In this document: positions 5,477 to 10,841 of the stretch, in pieces
How the letters are laid out: every line of letters begins with the position of its first letter
How positions within the stretch are numbered: the stretch's first letter is position 1
NCBI GenBank assembly: GCA_044376365.1
Contig: JBILLA010000074.1
Location: 1-10,841, forward strand
Direction: 5' to 3'
Length of the DNA: 10,841 nucleotides
Origin: JBIKWN01 sp044376365
Lineage (GTDB): Bacteria > Bdellovibrionota_C > UBA2361 > JBIKWN01
Program-made: the position numbers and the translations under genes
The notes under the pieces: generated by a model
Databases searched by the model: none
What the model saw: only the letters and a program-made list of their open reading frames with translations
What the model was told of the DNA's origin: nothing

Positions 5477-7165
5477 ATGCAGAAAGAGTTTAGTCGTCTT
5501 CTTTTAGTGTGTGTGCTTCTCTTGATGGTAAGTTCATATGCCGTTGCTGCTCCGTATCGTACAACAGTGAAAGGTGATACGGCTGGGCTTCGAGTTATTG
5601 CCGCACAGGTACAAGATGGTGTTGTTCGACGAAGTAATCCTGTCTTGCCAAAGCTTCGTTCTCTACGTTTATCAACCAACGTCGTTGGTGCTGGCCGACT
5701 CGAAATCTTTTTAAATCGAGTATTGTATAAATCATGGGAAGCAAAGGCGCAGGGCATCGCAGGCTTAGAAACGATTGATGATAAAGATATTGTGCTTGTT
5801 GAGGGCTATGCGCGTTCTCGCGGTAAGCGTATCGCTGTTGGTGGTAGCATCTATCGTGAACAGCGTCATGGGAAGCCAGTGTTGCACCTCATTATGAATG
5901 CAGCACGGGGCAAGGGACGCGCACTCTATCTTAAATCATACCTCGTTGGTCATGAGCTTCGAGACGCAAAAGTTTCTTCTGTGCCATCTTCGGCACTAAA
6001 AAGTCTTGCATGTGGTACAGAAAGCGATACCGCGCATCAACATGGCACACCATCTACTGCAGCAGCCACAGGTGGTACGATTGGAGGCGAACCTCCTCTG
6101 ATGCATGCCCTTGGTGATGGCGCCGTGAGTCCATCGAACAGACAGGTAGCAACCATAGCAACTGAGTTTGATCCAGAGTGGTATGCAACCTACGGCGTGA
6201 ATTCGAATGTGCAGATTGCAACTTTGGTCGCGGGCGCAAGCGCCATCTATCAAAATCAGCTTGGACTTCGGCTTGCAATCAGTGCGCAGCACGGATTCTC
6301 TTCACAGTCTGGTAATCCATTTATTGGAACGAGTTCCAATACGATACTTTCGACGTTCCGAGACTACACGACCTCAATGAATCAGCTTGGTGAGGCAGAT
6401 TTATATCATCTGTTCTCAGGAAAGGATTTTGATGGAGGTGTTATTGGTTTAGCGTGGGTATCGGTTACCTGTAGCGTGCAGGACTATTCGTTTGGTATTA
6501 CGCAAAAGTTTCACCCAGCAGCTGATGCATCTATTGTTGCCCATGAAATTGGTCATAACCTTGGAGCAGGCCATGATGCCACTGATGCAGCAAGTCTTAT
6601 GGCTCCGTATGTGAATGTTCCCGGCAGTTCATATCTGTCTGCTGCAAGTCTTGCGCAGATTAGAAATCATCTCGCATCAGCGCCAAACTGTTTCGATGCG
6701 GATAATTCAACGTACCCTGGACCAACACCAACACCGACTGCTACGCCAAACCCAAATCCAGATGATCCTGCAATGGATCCAGCTCCAGGAATTTCGTTTT
6801 CGTCTTCAGTAACAAGAGCAGGGGTGTTGACGATGAGGATTGCAGTTGATGCAGTGCAGTCAGGTTGTGAAGTGTCGCTCTATGGTGGTGCGAGAAAAGA
6901 TGGCCCACAAGTGCGCCTCTATCGGTTCACTCCGACGACTGCTGTGACAACGTTACGTTTTGCTGGGCTTCGTGATCCACGACAGCGAGGAAGCTTCCTG
7001 TCGTTTTCAGCAGATTATGCTTGTGCAATAGATACCTCGGTTTCTGAATCACAGAACCTTGGATTGGATGGGATAGCTCGTAAGACCAATTTAACATCGA
7101 GGGCAGTCCTACAAGCTATCAGGAATGCCCTCGGTTCATTACGCAGAAGATCTACTCGGCGTTAG
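5477..7165 (+). CDS. Secreted M12B (reprolysin-like) zinc metalloprotease
   Basis: Counting from 5477, the product has 562 residues. Residues 1-25 form a clean signal peptide ending YAVAA; an upstream ATG at 5447 would add ten non-signal-like residues, so 5477 is preferred. Residues 26 to about 222 look like a propeptide, with C179 in SLACGTES as a possible cysteine-switch residue. The metzincin catalytic domain (about 223-405) carries H356-E357-x2-H360-N-L-G-x2-H366-D and a Met-turn at M375 (SLMAPY), typical of the adamalysin/ADAM branch. C332 and C405 could form its disulfide. A proline/threonine linker (415-436) leads to a domain (about 437-520) with C464 and C516, then a very basic C-terminus. 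No PEP-CTERM or LPXTG sorting signal is seen. The stop overlaps the convergent gene by 14 bp. The substrate is unknown. Confidence 0.85.
   Translation: MQKEFSRLLLVCVLLLMVSSYAVAAPYRTTVKGDTAGLRVIAAQVQDGVVRRSNPVLPKLRSLRLSTNVVGAGRLEIFLNRVLYKSWEAKAQGIAGLETIDDKDIVLVEGYARSRGKRIAVGGSIYREQRHGKPVLHLIMNAARGKGRALYLKSYLVGHELRDAKVSSVPSSALKSLACGTESDTAHQHGTPSTAAATGGTIGGEPPLMHALGDGAVSPSNRQVATIATEFDPEWYATYGVNSNVQIATLVAGASAIYQNQLGLRLAISAQHGFSSQSGNPFIGTSSNTILSTFRDYTTSMNQLGEADLYHLFSGKDFDGGVIGLAWVSVTCSVQDYSFGITQKFHPAADASIVAHEIGHNLGAGHDATDAASLMAPYVNVPGSSYLSAASLAQIRNHLASAPNCFDADNSTYPGPTPTPTATPNPNPDDPAMDPAPGISFSSSVTRAGVLTMRIAVDAVQSGCEVSLYGGARKDGPQVRLYRFTPTTAVTTLRFAGLRDPRQRGSFLSFSADYACAIDTSVSESQNLGLDGIARKTNLTSRAVLQAIRNALGSLRRRSTRR
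7096..7135. terminator. Hairpin inside the 3' end of the metalloprotease, possible shared terminator
   Basis: The arms cgagggca (7098-7105) and tgccctcg (7126-7133) pair perfectly and extend outward by two pairs. After one mismatch they continue with tcct/agga around a 10-nt loop. It lies in the last codons of the metalloprotease gene and just beyond the stop of the convergent gene. The two genes overlap by 14 bp, so no intergenic terminator exists. Neither strand has a clear T run, so efficient termination is doubtful; 3'-end protection is equally possible. Confidence 0.35.
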
Positions 7166-8426
7166 CAGCGATGCCGCCTGACGCTTGAGCGGTTGCTTCT
7201 TGAAGCGTTGGTGCAATGTCTGCATCCTCTTCACGCTCACGAATCTGCGTTGAGATGACAGTTGCTTTCTTTGCCATCAAAGATGCACCGTCCATCTTGC
7301 TGATAAGGTCATCAGCTTGAGACTCTAGGACATCAAAAAACGCATAGTTCTTGCGAACGATAACACGGCGAACATCAGACTCAGCCAATGACGCTTGTTC
7401 TTGAACCATCTGCTTGATCTTTGATTCGCTAATCCCAGCTGCAGAGCCTTTACCTAAATAAATACGTGCTTCTTTAAGCGGTGGAGTAAATGCACGCTTC
7501 TTGTTTCGTGCCATGGCTTCTTTTGCCTGGAGGCTTGCTTCGCTATCTTCAGGAGCATCATGGAAGCCCTGACGTCTGCCGCCGCGATTGTTTCTATCGC
7601 CACGTCCGCCACGTCCACCGCGATCGCCGCGGTCACCACCACGTCTATCGCCGCGACCACCACCGTAACGATTGCCGCCACGATCATGGCTTGAGCCGTT
7701 AAAGTTAGGCTGTACATCGTCTTCATCATCGTACTGATCTTCATCACGTGCTTGTGACGACTGCAGCGCAGGAAGTACTTCAAGCGTATTAGAAAGAAGG
7801 TAGCCAATAACAGCTCCCTTGTCTTTATCGCCAAGAATCGCTTCGATGAGTGCTTTGTATTTTTCTTCAGCACCGATCTTGGTTTGCGCTTGAGCTTTTA
7901 AACGGTTGAGTTTTGCTTTTTGAAGAGTATCAGCAGTTGGAAGATCTGCTTTTACTATTTTACCTTCGAGTGCTTGTTGAACAATTTCAAAGTTAGCAGC
8001 ATCGTTCGGGCTCACGAGTGTAGCAATCGTTGTAAGATTGCTCAGCTCGTCTGTTGATGCATAGCGATTTTTATATGTATCGCCATCAGTTGGAGATGCA
8101 TAGCTAATCAGGAGGTTGAACGAGTCGATAGGGATATTCTTTGCAGAAGCATCTGTCGCAACGATAGTGGTGATCTCACCATGCTGGAGCTGTTCAACTG
8201 TTTTTGCAATTTTTTCTGGGCTGACAGAGCCAATAAGCTTTTGAGCAGCAACGCCACGCTTTTTGAGGAGAACTTCGACGAGGTCAGTATCAGATGCTGA
8301 GTTGCAGAAAACAATTGTGGTTTTCGCGTCGCTTCCTTCGATAAGTTGAGTCAGTGCTGTTGGTTTCGCAAGCAATTCACTGCCAACTTCGTAGTATACG
8401 TGTGAAACGTTATGTTTATTTGCCAT
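7152..8426 (-). CDS. RecA2-only DEAD-box-like RNA-binding protein with RGG tract and DbpA domain
   Basis: The 424-residue protein matches the second half of DeaD/CsdA-type RNA helicases. It begins directly at the helicase C-terminal domain (RecA2), with IVFCNS at 38-43 (motif IV region). Motif V is degraded (ATDASAKNIPID, 90-101, against the usual ATDVAARGID), and the motif VI region reads YKNRYASTD (118-126) where HRxGRxGR is expected. The RecA1 domain with the ATP-binding and DEAD motifs is absent: an in-frame TAA lies upstream at 8462-8460. Residues 160-222 resemble the DeaD middle region. An acidic segment (227-238) precedes an Arg/Gly/Asp tract (248-286), and a DbpA-type RNA-binding domain covers 319-396. 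It should bind RNA but not unwind it by itself. An AAGGA ribosome binding site (8436-8432) is well placed. It may assist rRNA assembly or act on cold-shock RNA; this is inference. Confidence 0.8.
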   Translation of the reverse strand: MANKHNVSHVYYEVGSELLAKPTALTQLIEGSDAKTTIVFCNSASDTDLVEVLLKKRGVAAQKLIGSVSPEKIAKTVEQLQHGEITTIVATDASAKNIPIDSFNLLISYASPTDGDTYKNRYASTDELSNLTTIATLVSPNDAANFEIVQQALEGKIVKADLPTADTLQKAKLNRLKAQAQTKIGAEEKYKALIEAILGDKDKGAVIGYLLSNTLEVLPALQSSQARDEDQYDDEDDVQPNFNGSSHDRGGNRYGGGRGDRRGGDRGDRGGRGGRGDRNNRGGRRQGFHDAPEDSEASLQAKEAMARNKKRAFTPPLKEARIYLGKGSAAGISESKIKQMVQEQASLAESDVRRVIVRKNYAFFDVLESQADDLISKMDGASLMAKKATVISTQIREREEDADIAPTLQEATAQASGGIAANAE

Positions 8427-8533
8427 TTTTTTCCTTATGTAGTGCCGTTGAGGCGTACTTTAAAATTTAGTGCTGCAACGCTGATTCGACCATGGAAGTG
8501 TCGCCGCAGCATTGAGGCGTTTTGCTACTAAAG

Positions 8534-8558
8534 CTTTTTTCTCACAAAGAGAAAAAAG
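8534..8558. repeat. Perfect 10-bp inverted repeat, AT-rich
   Basis: The arm cttttttctc (8534-8543) pairs with gagaaaaaag (8549-8558) over a 5-nt loop. It adjoins the low-coordinate end of the candidate RNA at 8561-8730. On the minus strand it supplies CTCTTTTTT just after the closing stem of that RNA, so it could help terminate it. Confidence 0.55.
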
Positions 8559-8560
8559 AG

Positions 8561-8730
8561 CATTTATTCGAAGTATATGTTCATCTCTCGAAAACTACGT
8601 TGCCTTGAGGGGAACGGGGTCGGAGCATGCGCTATACTCAGTGGACCTGGCTTTAGAACTCTTCGGGTCAGGTGCCGTTCTTAAGAGAAGAGCGAGACGC
8701 CTGGACGATAAGTTCTGTGTTGAATGATTG
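8561..8730 (-). ncRNA. Candidate structured RNA, possibly 6S-like
   Basis: The 412 bp between the pseudohelicase and groES genes contain no credible protein gene, but this part can fold into one long rod. In plus-strand coordinates, 8561-8569 pairs with 8722-8730 (one mismatch, one wobble), 8586-8590 with 8693-8697, 8604-8617 with 8675-8685 (three-base bulge), and 8643-8649 with 8669-8676 near the tip, leaving an open region in the middle. Length and rod-with-bubble shape recall 6S RNA, but I find no decisive sequence match. The minus strand is favoured because CTCTTTTTT follows the closing stem directly. The upstream promoter on that strand is poor (TTGAAG at 8761-8756 and TAAAAG at 8740-8735, spacing 15). 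Nothing I recognise from RNase P, SRP or tmRNA is present. The fold was made by eye. Confidence 0.35.
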
Positions 8731-8817
8731 CTACCTTTTACCTTTAAAAAGTCAGCTTCAATAAAGCGAGGCCAAGGGAATACACCGTGTAGATAAGGGT
8801 GATTCTGAGCCCATGAT

Positions 8818-8840
8818 GACACGGAAGGGGGGCGCGTGTC
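8818..8840 (-). terminator. Weak hairpin after the GroES-like gene
   Basis: GACACG/CGTGTC forms a perfect 6-bp stem (8818-8823 with 8835-8840) with an 11-nt loop. It starts at the last base of the groES-like stop codon. No T run follows on the minus strand, so it is at best a weak terminator. Between it and the candidate RNA (8731-8817) I see nothing else to annotate. Confidence 0.28.
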
Positions 8841-9175
8841 TATGAAAGGCTTACTTCATGGACGATGCCCAGAATGTCCTTGCTTTCGACAATCCGGATG
8901 CGGTCGTCCCAGGGGACTTTAATGCCTACTGTTTTCTCGATGAGGACGGTTGCCCCAAGGGGAATACCGCTAATATTGGTCTCTTCATGGCTGTGGTCAT
9001 CGGTAGCGCTGGCAACCTCTATGACTTCAGCCAGGATACTCTCAGAGAGAGAGCTTTTGGCAGTATCGGGTATATATAGGCCCCCGTCGGTGACCCCAGC
9101 CTCATCCTGAAGCATCACTAGGACCCGAAGGCCGAAAGGGTGGACCCGTCTAATTTTTTTGACTCGCTCTGACAT
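8840..9175 (-). CDS. groES: Stand-alone, divergent GroES-like co-chaperonin
   Basis: The 111-residue protein has the Cpn10 pattern. An N-terminal strand HPFGLRVLV (12-20) takes the place of RPLxDRVLV, the mobile-loop region with GGLYIPDTAK is at 31-40, and the C-terminal half GATVLIEKTVGIKV (74-87) ends in SKDILGIVHEV (98-108). In the usual protein this end reads dILavi. It is about 15 residues longer than standard GroES, with a charged His/Asp/Glu insert at 57-69 where the roof loop would be and a basic N-terminal extension. GroES caps the GroEL folding chamber, but no groEL is adjacent. It may be a second, specialised copy. The gene is divergent from gltA and shares its control region. The start lacks a well-spaced ribosome binding site (AGAG lies directly before the ATG). 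Confidence 0.8.
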   Translation of the reverse strand: MSERVKKIRRVHPFGLRVLVMLQDEAGVTDGGLYIPDTAKSSLSESILAEVIEVASATDDHSHEETNISGIPLGATVLIEKTVGIKVPWDDRIRIVESKDILGIVHEVSLS

Positions 9176-9214
9176 CTCTTTTTTCTGTTAACAAGGCACT
9201 AAATATGATAAAAA

Positions 9215-9240
9215 TAATAGCTATTAGAATGATCATTCTA
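9215..9240. promoter_or_regulatory. Two abutting palindromes in the groES-gltA divergent region
   Basis: TAATAGCTATTA (9215-9226) and the perfect 16-bp palindrome TAGAATGATCATTCTA (9225-9240) share two bases. The second has the size and symmetry of an operator for a dimeric repressor such as a TetR-family protein; that assignment is inference. For plus-strand transcription, TTAACA (9188-9193) and AATAAT (9213-9218) form a possible promoter with a long 19-bp spacer, and the palindrome would cover the start site. For groES, TATTAT (minus strand, 9219-9214) could be a -10 box with its -35 region inside the palindrome. Confidence 0.55.
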
Positions 9241-9284
9241 GTGGCGCCCATTTACCGCTCCCCCCGCCAGGAAAGGAGCATTTA

Positions 9285-9329
9285 ATGAGGAGCCCACTGT
9301 GTGGCCTTCTAGTATATAGATCACCATAA
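9285..9329 (+). CDS. 14-residue leader peptide ORF upstream of gltA
   Basis: ATG at 9285 opens MRSPLCGLLVYRSP and stops at TAA 9327-9329, 23 bp before the gltA start. It has the best ribosome binding site in this region, AAGGAG (9273-9278) with a 6-nt spacer, whereas gltA has only a weak one. GCTCC at 9257-9261 can pair with GGAGC at 9275-9279, covering this ribosome binding site, or with a second GGAGC at 9289-9293, leaving it open. This suggests a regulatory upstream ORF, but translation is unproven and chance is possible at this length. Confidence 0.4.
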   Translation: MRSPLCGLLVYRSP

Positions 9330-9352
9330 TTTTTAAGAACTGAGAAAGTATA

Positions 9353-10639
9353 ATGACGACTACCGCAAAATTACAACTCCCTGATGGCGAAATCGAACTT
9401 CCTGTCGTCGTTGGATCGGAAGACGAGAAAGCTATTGATATTACCAACCTCCGAGCAAAAACTGGCTACATTACCCTTGATAACGGTTACATGAATACAG
9501 GTGCGTGCTCAAGCGCGATTACCTTTATTGATGGTGAGAAGGGGATTCTTCGTTACCGTGGCATCCCTATTGATGTGCTCGCTGGTCAGGCGACATTCCT
9601 CGAGACCGCATATCTGCTTATGAATGGATCTCTTCCATCGTCCTCTGAGCTTCTAAATTTCGAACAGAAAATCAGCCGTCGTACATTGCTCCATGAAGAT
9701 GTGAAGCGTTTCTATGATGGATTCCCTAAGGATGCACATCCTATGGCGATCCTTTCATCAGTGGTGTGTTCTCTTTCAACGTTCTATCAGCATGAAGATG
9801 CAAGTGAAGCAGAGATCTTTGATCGTACTGCTACTCGCCTTCTTGCAAAGCTTCCAACGATTACTGCATACGCGTACAAGAAAGCGATTGGACAGCCGTT
9901 TATCTATCCAGATAACCGTAAGAGCTACTGCGAAAACTTGCTCTATATGATGTTCTCAACACCTTCTGAGCCGTATGAAGTAGATCCAGAGCTTGTGAAA
10001 ATCATGAACCTTCTCTTGATCCTTCACGCTGACCATGAACAGAACTGCTCAACATCGACAGTTCGTATGGTGCAAAGCTCTATGGCAAATCTCTATGCAG
10101 CGATTTCTGCTGGTATTTGCGCGTTGTGGGGCCCTCGCCACGGTGGTGCGAATGAAGAAGTTATTGAGATGCTCCAAACTATCAGAGATGGTGGTGGTGA
10201 TGTGAAGCAGTTCGTTGAACTTGCTAAGCAGAAAGACTCGAAAGTGAAGCTTATGGGCTTTGGTCACCGCGTCTATAAGAATTACGATCCTCGCGCTAAG
10301 ATCATTAAAGAAGCATGTCATACGGTTCTGAGTAAAGTGAAGGGTGGCGATCAGCTGCTTGATATCGCGAAGCGACTTGAAGAAGCTGCACTGACTGATC
10401 CGTACTTTATTGATAGAAAGTTATATCCAAATGTGGATTTCTATTCTGGAATTATCTACCGCGCACTTGGTATTCCAACAAAAGCATTCACGGTAATGTT
10501 TGCTCTTGGCAGACTTCCAGGTTGGATTGCTCATGCGAAAGAGTATCTTGGTGAGCCTGGTAATAAGATTAATCGACCACGTCAGGTCTATATTGGAAAT
10601 ACTGAGACTGAGTACGTGCCGATTAAAGATCGTCATTAA
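9353..10639 (+). CDS. gltA: Citrate synthase (type II, hexameric class)
   Basis: This cytosolic enzyme condenses oxaloacetate with acetyl-CoA to citrate at the entry of the TCA cycle. The 428-residue length equals that of Gram-negative GltA. The catalytic residues can be read directly: H263 in WGPRHGGANE, H305 in FGHRVYKNYDPRA and D362 in YPNVDFYSG (E. coli H264, H305, D362). The substrate-binding segment HADHEQNCSTSTVR (225-238) is intact, as are the N-terminal strands (LPDGEIELPVVVG) and the arginine-containing end NRPRQVYIG (407-415). The start follows AGAAAG, a weak ribosome binding site; a possible -10 box CATAAT is at 9325-9330. A leader ORF and a divergent groES-like gene lie upstream, and a strong terminator follows. 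No neighbouring TCA gene is present. Confidence 0.97.
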   Translation: MTTTAKLQLPDGEIELPVVVGSEDEKAIDITNLRAKTGYITLDNGYMNTGACSSAITFIDGEKGILRYRGIPIDVLAGQATFLETAYLLMNGSLPSSSELLNFEQKISRRTLLHEDVKRFYDGFPKDAHPMAILSSVVCSLSTFYQHEDASEAEIFDRTATRLLAKLPTITAYAYKKAIGQPFIYPDNRKSYCENLLYMMFSTPSEPYEVDPELVKIMNLLLILHADHEQNCSTSTVRMVQSSMANLYAAISAGICALWGPRHGGANEEVIEMLQTIRDGGGDVKQFVELAKQKDSKVKLMGFGHRVYKNYDPRAKIIKEACHTVLSKVKGGDQLLDIAKRLEEAALTDPYFIDRKLYPNVDFYSGIIYRALGIPTKAFTVMFALGRLPGWIAHAKEYLGEPGNKINRPRQVYIGNTETEYVPIKDRH

Positions 10640-10841
10640 AAACTTGAGGGCGCTTTGCTTCTTGGCGAGCGCTATTCCTGGAAAAAGCACCATCCGTTTC
10701 ACGCGTGGTGCTTTTTTTATTTTTGGAGTCTTCTACGATTTTTCGGTACTCCTCTGCGCATGCAAGAAGTTCTTTGCTTTGAACTTCAAGTGCAGTTGCC
10801 TGATGAAGCACGTGTTTAGAGAGACTCTCCATCTCTCGATC
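10623..10841 (-). CDS. C-terminal part of an unidentified protein, open at the right edge
   Basis: An open frame enters from the right edge and ends at TAA 10625-10623, overlapping the gltA 3' end by 17 bp. The visible 72 residues begin DREMESLSKHV. They contain a helical, coiled-coil-like stretch (HQATALEVQSKELLACAEEYRKIV, split across 10 kb coordinates about 10805-10733) and end in a polar, basic tail. The heptad pattern recalls the C-terminus of methyl-accepting chemotaxis proteins, but this is weak. Codon choice (GCA, CTT, GAA) resembles the surrounding genes, which supports a real gene. The gltA terminator lies inside its last 35 codons. An internal ATG at 10832 is probably not the true start, because the frame remains open upstream of it. 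Confidence 0.45.
   Translation of the reverse strand, partial: DREMESLSKHVLHQATALEVQSKELLACAEEYRKIVEDSKNKKSTTRETDGAFSRNSARQEAKRPQVFNDDL
10682..10718 (+). terminator. Intrinsic terminator of gltA
   Basis: GCACCA (10687-10692) pairs with TGGTGC (10706-10711). The stem is extended by five A-T pairs and followed by seven T residues (10712-10718). On the minus strand the hairpin is followed by TTTTT and CC, so it can also work, less well, in the other direction. It lies 42 bp after the gltA stop. Confidence 0.88.

Noticed and set aside
7588..7690. CRISPR-like or minisatellite array in the repetitive cgtccgccacg stretch
   Set aside because: The repeats are irregular, have no spacers, and are explained by the Arg/Gly-rich coding sequence.
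7490..7702. Plus-strand ORF rich in His and Arg opposite the RGG tract
   Set aside because: It is a shadow of the repeated Gly/Arg/Asp codons of the minus-strand gene; it has no ribosome site and no family resemblance.
8512..8727. 71-codon plus-strand ORF in the groES-pseudohelicase gap
   Set aside because: No ribosome site and no recognisable protein pattern; the same bases form the long-range stems of the candidate RNA.
8427..8839. RNase P RNA, SRP RNA or tmRNA in the 412-bp gap
   Set aside because: I looked for GAGGAAAGTCC, the GGAAGGAAGCAGC-type SRP loop and a tmRNA tag or T-arm end on both strands and found none.

Overview
The window reads as a stretch of chromosome from a Gram-negative bacterium. 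The evidence is a lipoprotein of the CsgG type, two exported peptidoglycan enzymes (a PBP4-type carboxypeptidase and an MltD-like lytic transglycosylase) and a hexamer-type citrate synthase. It looks proteobacterial in grade, but the sequence alone does not fix the phylum. Codon use looks even across the genes, and no transposase, integrase, phage gene or CRISPR array is visible.

Layout. Positions 1-232 hold a minus-strand tRNA-Cys(GCA) and, downstream of it, two copies of a 48-bp repeat that each start in the tRNA 3' end; hairpins and an inverted piece of the T-arm lie between them. Next, on the minus strand, come a spermidine-synthase-like gene (274-1146) with a promoter that predicts a leaderless mRNA, and a CsgG-like lipoprotein gene (1234-2007). 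A gene-free stretch (2008-2392) carries two plus-strand intrinsic terminators. A plus-strand overlapping operon follows: 7Fe-type ferredoxin, PBP4-like carboxypeptidase/endopeptidase and LysM lytic transglycosylase (2393-5353). Then comes a secreted M12B-like zinc metalloprotease (5477-7165). Its 3' end overlaps a convergent minus-strand gene for an unusual RNA-binding protein (7152-8426), made of a lone, degenerate DEAD-box RecA2 domain, an RGG tract and a DbpA-type RNA-binding domain. Positions 8427-8839 have no protein gene but can fold into a rod-like RNA. A divergent stand-alone GroES-like gene (8840-9175, minus) and citrate synthase gltA (9353-10639, plus) share a control region with two abutting palindromes, and a 14-codon leader ORF precedes gltA. 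A terminator and the 3' end of another minus-strand gene close the window.

The operon and neighbouring genes centre on the cell envelope (lipoprotein, peptidoglycan trimming, secreted protease), mixed with housekeeping genes (tRNA-Cys, polyamine synthesis, ferredoxin, citrate synthase). The most distinctive items are the RecA2-only pseudohelicase, the orphan divergent GroES, the leader ORF before gltA, the structured RNA next to the pseudohelicase, and the repeat array at the tRNA-Cys 3' end.
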